Below, piece by piece: positions 57,701 through 59,872 of a stretch of 60,000 bases of DNA. Below the pieces are notes generated by a model. The model was not told where the DNA came from. It did no database searches and worked only from the letters and a program-made list of their open reading frames with translations. Where the stretch lies: the NCBI RefSeq assembly GCF_964204645.1, contig NC_134028.1, forward strand, positions 7,917,001-7,977,000. The letters run 5' to 3'. Source of the DNA: Tubulanus polymorphus (taxonomy: Eukaryota > Nemertea > Palaeonemertea > Tubulaniformes > Tubulanidae). A program made the translations under genes and the position numbers. How positions within the stretch are numbered: position 1 is the stretch's first letter; each line of letters opens with the position of its first letter.

Positions 57701-59872
57701 TCCGGAAAATTCTGTTATGTGTAATTTCTGGACTTAACTTCACTTCCCTGGTCCAATATAACCTTCACAGCCCAGCGCTTATTGCCAAGAGGACTATAAT
57801 GTCCTATAAGCATGCTAAGGTGTATCTTAAGCTACGCTCTGATCGGGTTGGGTCATTAAGTCGACCTGAGCTTAGCCTAAAGCATCCAATTTTAAAATTC
57901 CATAAGAATGCCACAGAAGATTGAAATTAGTGAACATTGATTCGGGGAATGATAACTACCGGTATGTAAGATGAATGCCTTCTAAATGTATATAGTACAT
58001 GACTGAACTGCAACCTCTCAGATGATGGAACAAGACGGAGAAATATCAATCAGAAAGCTGGCCAAAGTACTCAAGGATTGACACGGCAAAAAATAGTTGC
58101 ACTTATGTGTTCAATATTCCCATCACTATTTTTTTACCATTGCACCTATTAACTGTTAAACAATTCTAAGTGATACGTTGCTTGGCAACTAGTCATGCAA
58201 GCTAAATGGATTGTTCCACTCGTATTAAGCACTCTCATAGCCTAATAATAACGTGCTTAATAATGACGGCCAAAACTTATCAGTAAAAAATAATCATTGC
58301 CGATTAAGTAAATTCCTTCATCTCGCAACGGGAACTGAGTCCGAGGCATTATTAGCATGTATCTTTTTTCCAATGGGATACCGGCAATGCCACTGAGGGA
58401 AGCGAAGCTTCAATTTCTTCTACATTTCAATTGAATTCGAGTCAACTTATCCGATTAGTAAATCAATTTTCAGTGAAACCAATACCATACAATGAGTGAG
58501 AAAGGCAATCTTATGTCTATCCGATGACTCGTTTGATAATTTTCGAATTCGGAAGCCTAAAATTCAAGTTCAAATTTCATTGAAAATGAACTGATTTTCA
58601 CTACGAATAACCCAGTGTTTTGTTGTGTTGGTGAGTGTTTCTGGTGATTGCCAGTATCCCATTGATGGGAAGGACAGGATATTTTGATTAAGGATTTATA
58701 TTCACGATTTTCACAAACCTGTTCATGTCCGAGGTGCCATTATTGAAAATTAGTTTCTCAAATTGACTCCAGAGATTTTCCAGCGAAATCTTCGACAACG
58801 GTTCGAATAGCGGTTTGAACAGATCGGCAGAAGCGATCAATTTCTCGATGAATGTTTTCGCGGTGAATACAACGTCGGTCCAGTTCATCGACCCCTGGAA
58901 GGGCTTCGATTGGTAGGACGCAACCTGAAAGAAATTATAAATCAGATTCTTTTGTAATTCTAAGGAAATCTGTCTTACGCAAAAGAAAAATCGATAATTG
59001 CGGTTTAACACTGATTGCATGCTTGTTTTCATATACACCAGACTACAGGGTCTGGAGACATGCACAGAGTTAATCATCTGCATCCAGACACTAACTTCTC
59101 ATGTCCGGGCCATCCAGAAAACCAGAAAACTAACTTGAAAGTTTATTGACGCCTTAAGAAATAACACATGTATTGCGTGATATTGTCGACAAACAACAAA
59201 TGATGTAATATAAATCATATCGTATCAAGGAACTTATGGATTTGAATATACATGTATCGATAATTGAATCTAATTGACCAGCAACCAGTCTAGCCTTGAT
59301 ATATTGAAGATGTAGCGCATGTATGCGATAAAACCTCCGCATCTCTCCGCGATAAAATGAATATCAAAATTTATCAAAAATAAAAGAGTTATGAAATATT
59401 ATTAATTACAAAATAAACGCCTAAATTTACGGTTGTAATTGTTATTTAGAAACGCCAATATTGATGACGTAGTGCATGCACATCAACTCACACAAAACCC
59501 CTTAAATAACACTAACTAGGTATCAATGTATATAAACATTATTGAGTAATAATTTTTTTACGGCCTCAAAAAACATTAACAAGACAGCCCATAAAACGAA
59601 TGTATCCAAAACATACAGACCATGACAAAGAACAACCACAGCAGACATACCTGTTGCATAATAGCATCAACGTCGAGTTCAGTGGAGAATTCTTTGACCA
59701 GCTCCGTTATATTCATTCGACAAATCATCGCCTGATACCGACGCAGTTGCTGTACGTCCGTACCCGGAGTAAACGTCCACATCGACACGAAACCGGGATC
59801 GACGCAGAACGCACGATGGAGAGCTACGGGCTTGTCCGGCGAGTTATCGATTACATCCAAGACCGCTTTAAA
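1130..59872 (-). CDS. Giant ABCA-subfamily transporter (ABCA12/13-like), partial at both ends, about 97 exons
   Basis: ABC subfamily A transporters are multispanning membrane proteins that move lipids, with a large ectodomain between TM1 and TM2 of each half. Exons were called by GT-AG sites, reading-frame continuity and matching phases; all join without a stop. The C-terminal part in this window shows ABCA hallmarks: KPFLMGK and TPNTP (8445-8584), LPLQDMIDRAII and FPYPCY (6640-6813), KVMGM after TM1 (5285-5475), GVGIQWSN (twin exons) and GTPRPWYFP (1130-1276). Upstream lies an array of about 24 ectodomain modules, about 5,150 residues. Human ABCA13 (5,058 residues) is the longest well known ABC protein; this one has about 5,770 residues here before NBD1, TMD2 and NBD2, which are absent and presumably lie below base 1. 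The N-terminus is beyond 60000. Assignment to ABCA is firm; the ABCA12/13 type is inferred from ectodomain size. Introns not listed separately are short and show no other gene. Confidence 0.9.
1551..1583. repeat. Perfect 33-bp palindrome
   Basis: Arms of 16 bp (CTTGGAGTAATCATTT and its inverse) around a single G. In the intron upstream of the last visible exon; no known function. Confidence 0.9.
2035..2236 (-). CDS. Alternative membrane exon, version 2
   Basis: 202 nt, phase 0-1. Contains AEDRGVGIQWSN, helix FVDGLIYFVIGWYVR and YPG before a GTAAGT donor. It would continue directly into GKYGTPRPWYFP in the next exon. The sequence is CG-rich compared with version 1. Joining version 1 to version 2 would shift the frame (phase 1 into phase 0), so each transcript can carry only one. 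Confidence 0.88.
2237..3510. other. Intron between the two alternative exons
   Basis: Contains the 118-bp MITE (2572-2689) and a run of G at about 2316-2322. No other exon or conserved motif seen. This is where splice-choice elements would be expected if the two exons are mutually exclusive. Confidence 0.5.
2572..2689. mobile_element. 118-bp MITE with 22-bp perfect terminal inverted repeats
   Basis: CCAGTTGCTCAAAAGTTGG at 2572 and its exact inverse ending at 2689, 22 bp each. Noncoding centre. Between the version 2 alternative exon and version 1. Confidence 0.8.
3511..3712 (-). CDS. Alternative membrane exon, version 1
   Basis: 202 nt, phase 0-1. Contains YFEEEGVGIQWSN, the conserved ABCA loop, then a helix IDSAVYFVIGWYIR and ends LNPG. 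It has the same length, phases and position as 2035-2236 and the two share GVGIQWSN and YFVIGWY. Acceptor and donor (GTATCC) are acceptable, the donor weaker than that of version 2. Confidence 0.85.
4143..4344 (-). pseudogene. Decayed third copy of the alternative membrane exon
   Basis: In the frame expected from the intact copies, the segment reads ETEPGSLFF, a stop (TGA, about 4269-4271), then INSFENS and a hydrophobic helix VIWSLIALTLHDIL, and ends in phase 1 at a GTGAGC donor (4141-4142). This matches the layout loop, helix, phase 1 of the twin exons. No good acceptor is seen at the expected end, and the stop could derive from a CGA codon. The upstream border is an estimate from the 202-nt length of the others. 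Confidence 0.5.
4695..5743 (-). CDS. ABCA membrane domain exons, TM segments 2 to 5 region (5587-5743, 5285-5475, 4695-4833)
   Basis: The 5587-5743 exon (phase 2-0) has a helix around LLPLMMIITWITFIGI followed by YDRETGIEE, the cytosolic turn. The 5285-5475 exon (0-2) has KVMGMSSVVNFVSWF and two strongly hydrophobic stretches, with LLPYSNPL between them, as in ABCA1. The 4695-4833 exon (2-0) reads AFFNRSNLAALVGILFYLM, the next conserved ABCA helix. Confidence 0.92.
5880..6206. repeat. Tandem pair of 176-bp repeats containing a copied exon fragment
   Basis: Two copies offset by 176 bp (starting near 5881 and 6057). Each starts with about 45 bp identical to part of the ABCA exon 6640-6813 (TCGGAATCTTCACGTC onwards, 6678-6717), followed by intronic sequence. 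They lie downstream of that exon in its own intron. Confidence 0.85.
6640..8072 (-). CDS. ABCA pre-TM2 ectodomain exons (7871-8072, 7145-7201, 6907-7054, 6640-6813)
   Basis: Phases 0-1, 1-1, 1-2, 2-2. The first includes NFTECMDVN. The second is a 57-nt microexon (KWAKERKLLGG). The third begins GIVFEFG and has KFVRYKIRVDVDNT, matching the ABCA segment before the PGP motif. The fourth has RPGPGDNF, LRYLRGFLPLQDM, DRAIIKEQTG and QQFPYPCYMKD, diagnostic of ABCA proteins. The 7871 donor (GTTAAC) was chosen over a nearer GTTAGA because only it keeps the frame into the microexon. Confidence 0.87.
7330..7520. repeat. Imperfect tandem repeat, about 70-75 bp unit
   Basis: AGTTCTGATCTAAGAG, GGGGTGAGGGTGGCA and TTCCGGAATATTTCA recur about 2.5 times in the intron between the microexon and the previous exon. 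Confidence 0.55.
8149..8950 (-). CDS. ABCA juxtamembrane ectodomain exons (8774-8950, 8445-8584, 8149-8265)
   Basis: Three exons, phases 1-1, 1-0 and 0-0. The first has one cysteine in RMMCGMEN and a polar stretch. The second carries GPVIWAFFKPFLMGK and TPNTPLTR, the conserved ABCA ectodomain block that in ABCA1-type proteins precedes the membrane by about 250 residues. The third (39 codons) is predicted helical, ANSTYEELASLIDML. Confidence 0.88.
9163..9510 (+). mobile_element. 3' remnant of a non-LTR retrotransposon
   Basis: An open stretch ending at 9483 reads FIRSGTLPLNIEIG, ICTFCDL and DEFHFVQIC, the pattern of the cysteine/histidine motif found near the C-terminus of many LINE reverse transcriptase proteins. 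An A-rich tail follows (9484-9507). No RT domain is present. It lies in the intron between the last module and the ABCA juxtamembrane exons. Confidence 0.7.
9587..10302 (-). CDS. Last ectodomain module 24 (A 10099-10302, modified B 9587-9773)
   Basis: Exon A has ELICNATN and HLCSIDRK. The B-like exon (187 nt) is rich in methionine (SMKEMMQAMKPM) and ends in phase 1 instead of 2, so the cassette rule stops here. This marks the end of the module array and the start of the part shared with ordinary ABCA proteins. Confidence 0.85.
10397..12145 (-). CDS. Ectodomain module 23 (A 11948-12145, B 11659-11864, C 11095-11228, D 10397-10512)
   Basis: Exon A has TLCKPEN and SICTENVT. Its acceptor (…CTACTTGAAG) was chosen because it keeps phase 0 and gives 66 codons; an alternative AG 19 bases inside would break the frame. 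A dispersed-repeat copy begins about 28 bases upstream of this acceptor. B (206 nt), C (134 nt) and D (116 nt, ending PFSYLQ) are canonical. Confidence 0.82.
10795..11017 (-). mobile_element. tRNA-derived SINE
   Basis: Read on the minus strand, a tRNA-like head starts near 11009 with an A box (TAGCTCAGTTGG) and, about 40 bases on, a B box (GGTTTGAAACC). A short unrelated body follows to about 10797. Both flanks carry GAATG repeats, as a target duplication or tail. It lies in the C-D intron of module 23. Confidence 0.75.
11019..11082 (+). repeat. TGAA microsatellite, interrupted
   Basis: TGAATGAATGAA runs on both sides of a TACAATGTA interruption, next to the tRNA-type SINE. Confidence 0.85.
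12173..12540 (+). repeat. Dispersed repeat family, copy 1
   Basis: Shares with four other copies the blocks ATTGCATTTTGGATATG, GACCCCGTTCCT, GGCGCACTGGGCCCATTC, TTTCATCAA and a GACAGTACGAGAATAAGGG segment near the end. No coding capacity or clear terminal repeats. It abuts the acceptor side of exon A of module 23. Confidence 0.8.
12662..13464 (-). CDS. Ectodomain module 22, truncated A (13364-13464, B 12997-13166, fused C+D 12662-12902)
   Basis: The 101-nt first exon is phase 1-0 like a D exon, but its protein (DVICSLKNLNISGLL) is the second half of an A exon with one cysteine and a sequon. B is short (170 nt) and has two cysteines (HFSCQRT, HQCHAG). C and D are one 241-nt exon, phase 2-0, ending TVTVDL. 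This module looks like the product of a deletion across a module boundary. Confidence 0.8.
13556..14712 (-). CDS. Ectodomain module 21, without D (A 14506-14712, B 13949-14142, C 13556-13680)
   Basis: Exon A has three cysteines (NMMCNAV, TAMCNAL and, by position, the pair expected). B (194 nt) contains LANWFKPIEI. C is 125 nt with an extra cysteine (NAACQAT). No D exon follows; the next in-frame exon is an A-like remnant (13364-13464), so D of this module and the first part of A in the next are missing. Confidence 0.82.
14893..15942 (-). CDS. Ectodomain module 20 (A 15742-15942, B 15422-15651, C 15120-15247, D 14893-15020)
   Basis: 687 coding nt. Exon A has DIICKPD and AAICGIPG; the sequon is earlier (YMNVTAM). 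B (230 nt) contains PPNDWAKM. C reads YVDPFLRRENFW. D ends AVVNPER, the typical D ending. Confidence 0.87.
16073..17257 (-). CDS. Ectodomain module 19 (A 17036-17257, B 16734-16915, C 16453-16583, D 16073-16206)
   Basis: 669 coding nt. Exon A is long (74 codons) with DRLCSTP and QICRLATP, no sequon at the second cysteine. B (182 nt) contains FNTTNWLETL. C (131 nt) begins LLSLMASIG. D ends KAFYRVS at a GTAAGT donor, preferred over an internal GTTTCT six bases earlier. Confidence 0.85.
17391..19483 (-). CDS. Ectodomain module 18 (A 19304-19483, B 18420-18628, C 17623-17753, D 17391-17518)
   Basis: Exon A (60 codons) has NPCAVDW and TACMNATL. B (209 nt) contains LNWTQVV and KKPPTVG. C begins FGQALDEL. 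D reads KEPITLKLML and ends EISPLF at a GTACGT donor. The A-B intron contains a plus-strand DIRS fragment. Confidence 0.85.
18775..18975 (+). mobile_element. Fragment of a second DIRS element
   Basis: About 200 bp closely similar to the gag-RT overlap region of the complete element (about 34170-34350, opposite strand): GARGRLQKGAPPF and GDGWPSQ match EARGRLQKGALPF and GDGWPSR. Neither terminal repeats nor other coding parts accompany it. It lies in the A-B intron of module 18, antisense to the gene. Confidence 0.85.
19756..21049 (-). CDS. Ectodomain module 17 (A 20873-21049, B 20106-20329, fused C+D 19756-20023)
   Basis: Exon A (59 codons) has QLICGNE and LLCTTNFTSL. B (224 nt) contains LNWTRAI. 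C and D form one 268-nt exon, phase 2-0, that ends NVDVGK; the C-D intron is missing. Confidence 0.87.
21075..21410. mobile_element. MITE-like element with CAGGGTCYCT ends
   Basis: Ends CAGGGTCCCT and AGAGACCCTG are inverted with one mismatch. The body is rich in AATTCAAGG and TTTCAAGGA motifs. In the D-A intron between modules 16 and 17. Confidence 0.6.
21426..22759 (-). CDS. Ectodomain module 16 (A 22547-22759, B 21963-22171, C 21636-21766, D 21426-21553)
   Basis: 681 coding nt. Exon A (71 codons) has RIFCNET and AFCTWNNTEI. B begins VQLALG. C (131 nt) contains RVQFWAQI. D is in a different frame from the longest open stretch there; the in-frame reading is SSGLSLGSVFGNS and ends MQPAT at a GTGAGT donor. 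Confidence 0.85.
22846..24018 (-). CDS. Ectodomain module 15 (A 23830-24018; fused B+C+D exon 22846-23358)
   Basis: Exon A (63 codons) has AAFCTVN and KLCNLNST. The second exon is 513 nt, phase 0-0, and reads through B, C and D with no intron: IDWNQSL and NPPKI in B, FGAPIVALQNVP in C, then a D part ending WKLNM. Two introns present in other modules are absent. This exon is also rich in CG dinucleotides. Confidence 0.88.
24243..24272. repeat. Hairpin of 13-bp stem and 4-base loop
   Basis: GCTAACTCAATTC-AAAT-GAATTGAGTTAGC. The stem sequence CTAACTCAATTCA occurs once more just upstream (24207-24219), so this may be the end of an inverted-repeat element. Confidence 0.8.
24395..26473 (-). CDS. 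Ectodomain module 14 (A 26279-26473, B 25124-25350, C 24612-24748, D 24395-24522)
   Basis: 687 coding nt. Exon A has AMFCDPK and TLCSVNGMMMM. B (227 nt) contains FNWTEYLL. C (137 nt) has YLNHNTTWG. D ends IDFIK. The A-B intron holds a dispersed-repeat copy split by a nested insertion. Confidence 0.87.
25385..26099 (+). repeat. Dispersed repeat family, copy 2, split by an insertion
   Basis: The first part (25385-25654) and last part (about 25972-26099) together match the other copies. The middle is a different element (25655-25965). Confidence 0.8.
25655..25965. mobile_element. Small insertion nested in repeat copy 2
   Basis: About 311 bp with short inverted ends (GTTCCCA / TGGGAAC), rich in TTTCCCAAG-type repeats in both orientations. 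MITE-like; family not recognised. Confidence 0.55.
26889..28583 (-). CDS. Ectodomain module 13 (A 28392-28583, B 27730-27935, C 27111-27241, D 26889-27016)
   Basis: 657 coding nt. Exon A has SVVCNES and SAFCNIS. B (206 nt) begins VKAASQGL. C (131 nt) contains FMPVIENTEFW. D ends SVDPTK. A repeat copy lies in the A-B intron (about 27990-28255). Confidence 0.87.
27990..28255 (+). repeat. Dispersed repeat family, copy 3 (diverged)
   Basis: Contains CTGTTCCTCAGTTATGAGG, GCATTGGGCCCATT and the TTTCATTAAGATCGATCC plus CGACAGACAGTACGA blocks. More diverged than the other copies, in the A-B intron of module 13. Confidence 0.75.
28584..29617. other. Intron between the fused exon and module 13
   Basis: Contains the piggyBac-like MITE (29280-29572). 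The rest (28584-29279) shows no exon, repeat or motif that I recognise. Confidence 0.5.
29280..29572. mobile_element. piggyBac-like MITE with TTAA target sites
   Basis: Ends read TTAA-CCCTTTCA and TGAAAGGG-TTAA; the TTAA at both sides and CCC/GGG ends are typical of piggyBac-related elements. The body (29284-29568, 285 bp) has no coding capacity. It ends about 45 bases from the 3' end of the fused exon 29618-30527. Confidence 0.8.
29618..30527 (-). CDS. Fused 910-nt exon: module 11 C and D plus all of module 12 (A, B, C, D)
   Basis: One open exon that starts in phase 2 and ends in phase 0, equal to C+D+A+B+C+D without introns. Approximate residue split: C11 1-43, D11 44-86, A12 87-152 (ADLCSGG, LFCKINET), B12 153-219 (IDWLRLL, NPPKF), C12 220-259, D12 260-303 ending FKLDK. 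Donor is GTACGC. Five introns found in other modules are missing. The exon is visibly richer in CG than most other exons. The antisense frames are also long, which is a shadow of this coding sequence. Confidence 0.9.
30783..30902. repeat. DIRS inverted terminal repeat, left in window
   Basis: 120 bp, identical by eye to the reverse complement of 36689-36808. It continues outward to 30741 with sequence specific to this end. Confidence 0.95.
30961..31057. repeat. DIRS internal complementary region
   Basis: 30961-31017 is the reverse complement of 30741-30797, and 31017-31057 the reverse complement of 36787-36827; the two parts share one base. In DIRS elements this region is thought to template end joining during circle formation. 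Confidence 0.93.
31390..32700 (-). CDS. DIRS tyrosine recombinase
   Basis: Open for 436 codons; the true start is uncertain because the first 90 or so codons overlap the RT/RNase H region in another frame. Recognisable recombinase sequence starts near SARLAIVQRSLSASGF. Candidate catalytic residues are the arginine in CLARRSEIHAL, HQVR (31504-31518), and a terminal tyrosine in SFYLF near 31409, the R, HxxR, Y layout of phage-type integrases. The role is strand exchange to integrate the circular DNA. No frameshift is seen, unlike in the other ORFs of the element. Confidence 0.88.
   Translation of the reverse strand: MSSVCVPVSRRGSVGGRCLLSGLVGDACVCVPTHTSPAALTGSNREISQLQHSSGSTMLAGSQMVPTTSQPTVRQPQDSSEFPIASVSGDLSASSKQPVVKSARLAIVQRSLSASGFSEQAASFIAGSKRPSTSTIYDAKWSHFADWCAAGEIDPCSPSVAQLADFLLHLFVVKGLQVITIKGYRSAISHTLRASGWPNVAGDHRISQLVAGFSISRPRVTRTVPPWDLSVILKKLMEAPFEPLSAASFANLSKKTVFLLFLACLARRSEIHALSVRQGHIVFGPANEFVSLRPALEFLAKNQRPGSVGRQWRIEALKHRVEPGIPDRTLCPVRALCFYLDRSASRRGSRERLFIPLLDHLKGDISRDTVARWVSSMIKDILLKENLSSEGVVSHQVRSMATSCAAFSGAPLEEVCRAAFWNSPSTFTSFYLFQAS
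32220..34390 (-). pseudogene. DIRS reverse transcriptase / RNase H / linker ORF, broken
   Basis: RT begins around RPVVTVPVRIEARG; KGAIEPVC, FSRIFMVPK and DLSSLNRHL follow. A stop (TAA at 33860-33862) interrupts RT just before LDLKDAYFQVPI. Further on, the frame changes: the active-site segment is in another frame and reads YLDI (33641-33652) where the family has YLDD. RNase H resumes near VRVFTDASHQGWGAHL with ATDNSTV, followed by a TAG at 32885-32887 and then VAHLAGKRNVMADALSR. The post-RNase H block LLDLFATRFN is again in another frame. At least two stops and several frameshifts mean it is not functional as written. Confidence 0.88.
34257..36508 (-). pseudogene. DIRS gag-like ORF, frameshifted
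   Basis: The first part (from 36508 or the ATG at MPPPPKG slightly inside) has a cysteine cluster, CASCRRKSGQICARSNPCNIC, a likely zinc-binding motif. A degenerate array of short R/S/P-rich repeats follows. Near 35.9 kb the coding frame shifts: the arginine-serine-rich stretch (RSRSRSRDRHR) and the remainder, open to 34257, are in the +1 frame. The 3' part overlaps the RT ORF by about 130 nt. Its product would be the nucleic-acid-binding structural protein of the element. Confidence 0.75.
36689..36808. repeat. DIRS inverted terminal repeat, right in window
   Basis: Partner of 30783-30902. It continues outward to 36827 with end-specific sequence that recurs, inverted, in the internal complementary region. 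Confidence 0.95.
37059..37778 (-). CDS. Ectodomain module 11, first half (A 37578-37778, B 37059-37249)
   Basis: Exon A has ITVCHPF and TEFCSVDF. B (191 nt) ends SIFK plus two bases, phase 2. The matching C exon is at the start of the fused exon 29618-30527; the intron between them (30528-37058) has been enlarged to 6.5 kb by the DIRS element. Confidence 0.87.
38138..39270 (-). CDS. Ectodomain module 10 (A 39061-39270, B 38638-38855, C 38433-38560, D 38138-38262)
   Basis: 681 coding nt. Exon A has SAVCASN and KILCSLNITLL. B (218 nt) contains YSDPAKWKMVI. C begins KIMATISAITPLL. D ends ADTKR. Phases fit throughout. Confidence 0.87.
39736..41044 (-). CDS. Ectodomain module 9 (A 40841-41044, B 40187-40410, C 39953-40098, D 39736-39863)
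   Basis: 702 coding nt. Exon A has KELCLTAD and QTLCTMNVSLL. B is 224 nt with FNTTAVV; C is 146 nt; D ends AVINPEK, the most typical D ending. A LINE remnant lies in the A-B intron (40550-40790). Confidence 0.87.
40550..40795 (-). mobile_element. Remnant of a LINE reverse transcriptase C-terminus
   Basis: Minus-strand reading VFKVLKGHSPLFLKEML, then PFYPILWNNLPFNI, resembles the end of many LINE proteins (FK-LHG-P-YL ... LWN-LP--I). Some residues between the two blocks are missing. Very short and without tail; in the A-B intron of module 9. Confidence 0.65.
41296..43000 (-). CDS. Ectodomain module 8 (A 42800-43000, B 42313-42509, C 41649-41776, D 41296-41420)
   Basis: Exon A has KELCMNP and AVLCSMNVTEL. 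B begins ANTTANVTEL, much like the start of B in module 7. D ends MLDPVK. The B-C intron contains a copy of the dispersed repeat (41825-42155). Confidence 0.87.
41825..42155 (+). repeat. Dispersed repeat family, copy 4
   Basis: Matches copies 1 and 5 from ATTGCATTTTGGATATG to GAAGCCCGAGAACCAA, including a GACA microsatellite. In the B-C intron of module 8. Confidence 0.8.
43268..44449 (-). CDS. Ectodomain module 7 (A 44285-44449, B 43984-44201, C 43489-43625, D 43268-43392)
   Basis: Exon A is short (55 codons) with KLCGPD and IICQLNFT. B has several asparagines near its start (LLNNNATSTNQANVT). C (137 nt) and D (125 nt) are canonical. The exon D acceptor is the AG just before GNLSLTAFF. Confidence 0.85.
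44924..46383 (-). CDS. Ectodomain module 6 (A 46177-46383, B 45420-45586, C 45121-45272, D 44924-45033)
   Basis: Exon A has MICNPS and KLCSLNVTEL. B is short (167 nt, 55 codons) but ends in the required phase 2. C is long (152 nt) and D short (110 nt), so individual exon lengths vary while phase is kept. Confidence 0.85.
46650..48199 (-). CDS. Ectodomain module 5 (A 47993-48199, B 47200-47402, C 46969-47108, D 46650-46774)
   Basis: 675 coding nt. Exon A has LTLCTDA and KLCRLMATVNIT, with the sequon shifted three residues later than usual. B (203 nt) contains KVNFTNIV. The A-B intron holds a MITE-like inverted repeat (about 47679-47918). D ends DQRPDL. Confidence 0.87.
47679..47918. mobile_element. 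Foldback MITE with about 120-bp inverted arms
   Basis: TTGATAAGATAAAAACCCAC at the left and the near-inverse GTGGATTTTTATCTTATCA at the right; imperfect complementarity continues through GATTAAAAGTTTTAA and GAATTTATTCAAT to the centre near 47798. No coding capacity. Confidence 0.7.
48280..50139 (-). CDS. Ectodomain module 4 (A 49945-50139, B 49173-49378, C 48946-49082, D 48280-48416)
   Basis: 675 coding nt. Exon A has SICDGT and SICDNW as the cysteine pair. B contains NTSWIDSK and two further sequons. The C donor (GTTAGT) lies only about 12 bases from a 324-bp insertion in the C-D intron (48599-48922). D ends LQDPAK. Confidence 0.85.
48599..48922 (+). mobile_element. 324-bp insertion with 11-bp target duplication, SINE-like
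   Basis: TGAGCTTATGA occurs at 48588-48598 and again at 48923-48933, bracketing the insertion. Near its right end is a perfect pol III B-box (GGTTCAAATCC, plus strand), flanked by GTCAAGG and CCTTGAC, which could pair. No A-rich tail. The same 13-mer as the target site recurs in neighbouring exon C of module 4 (48971-48983), so the duplication reading is not unique. Confidence 0.55.
50400..52482 (-). CDS. Ectodomain module 3 (A 52279-52482, B 51339-51544, C 50953-51089, D 50400-50527)
   Basis: A canonical module of 675 coding nt. Exon A carries KMLCSEK and NMLCSLNLD. B (206 nt) contains YNWTDMIRM. C (137 nt) is rich in methionine (SPMMAEIMVMID). D (128 nt) ends VHPHK. A copy of the dispersed repeat family lies in the C-D intron (50583-50930). 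Confidence 0.87.
50583..50930 (+). repeat. Dispersed repeat family, copy 5
   Basis: Matches the family from GATGACAACGG to GAAGCCTGAAAACCAA, with an internal gap just after the CACTGGGTCCAT block. In the C-D intron of module 3. Confidence 0.8.
51545..52278. other. Intron of module 3, A to B
   Basis: AT-rich, with no exon or clear repeat. An open stretch at 51627-51830 (plus) has no recognisable domain. Confidence 0.45.
52558..54195 (-). CDS. Ectodomain module 2 (A 54043-54195, B 53325-53566, C 52863-52987, D 52558-52661)
   Basis: Exon A is short (51 codons) but keeps both cysteines (TVMCDAN and VVCSIDW); it lacks a sequon after the second cysteine. B is the longest separate B exon (242 nt) and its donor reads GTACGT. 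D is short (104 nt) and ends MIPEK, close to the NPEK or DPAK ending seen in other D exons. All phases fit the cassette. Confidence 0.85.
53708..53970. mobile_element. Possible degraded second copy of the 21.1-kb MITE
   Basis: Starts GGTTCCCTACAGATCAATCA and contains GGAATTTTCAAGG and GGAATCGAGGAGT, similar to the ends of the 21075-21410 element. No clean right terminus. Confidence 0.4.
54462..59872 (-). CDS. Ectodomain module 1 (exons A 59651-59872, B 58719-58924, C 55406-55539, D 54462-54604)
   Basis: First module visible in the window. Exon A (74 codons) has the cysteine pair in AFCVDP and ICRMNITEL, the latter with an N-glycosylation sequon. B (206 nt) contains MNWTDVVF, C is 134 nt, D is 143 nt and ends in MRLLQ. 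Phases are 0-0, 0-2, 2-1, 1-0. The B-C intron is 3.2 kb, the longest apart from the one holding the DIRS element. The acceptor of exon D is preceded in the sense direction by a pyrimidine-rich AAAGT/ACTTT microsatellite. Nothing shows whether further modules lie upstream of 60000. Confidence 0.85.
54607..54634. repeat. AAAGT microsatellite forming a splice-acceptor tract
   Basis: Four to five AAAGT units adjoin exon D of module 1; on the gene strand they read as ACTTT, a pyrimidine-rich tract directly before the acceptor AG. Confidence 0.85.
54679..54763. repeat. ACGTATGT / AT microsatellite
   Basis: ACGTATGT repeats pass into more than 40 bp of AT repeats, in the C-D intron of module 1. Confidence 0.95.
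55196..55320. mobile_element. Related partial copy of the foldback MITE
   Basis: The right part (TCATTGAATGAATTCTCGG, then GTGGGTTTTTACTTTATCC) matches the right arm of 47679-47918, and AAATAAAGTAAAG at the left is its rough inverse. Degenerate. Confidence 0.45.
57328..57750. mobile_element. MITE with CAGGGAAGTG ends, 7-bp target duplication and telomere-like core
   Basis: 10-bp inverted ends (57328-57337 and 57741-57750) are flanked by GTCCAAT on both sides (57321-57327, 57751-57757). Subterminal GTCCAGAAATTAC is also inverted (near 57370 and 57720-57733). The middle (about 57482-57692) is a degenerate GGTTAGGGTTT array. The ends recall hAT-like elements, which usually make 8-bp duplications. 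Confidence 0.75.
57482..57692 (+). repeat. Interstitial telomere-like array (GGTTAGGGTTT variants)
   Basis: About 210 bp of degenerate units of roughly 15-16 bases, each with TTAGGG or AGGGTTT. Entirely inside the MITE 57328-57750. Confidence 0.85.

Larger units (their letters stand above)
55540..58718. other. 3.2-kb intron between exons B and C of module 1
   Basis: Holds the telomere-like MITE (57328-57750). The open stretches at 55851-56210 and 56453-56749 (plus) have low-complexity composition and no recognisable domain. No hidden module exon with the expected phases was seen. Confidence 0.55.
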
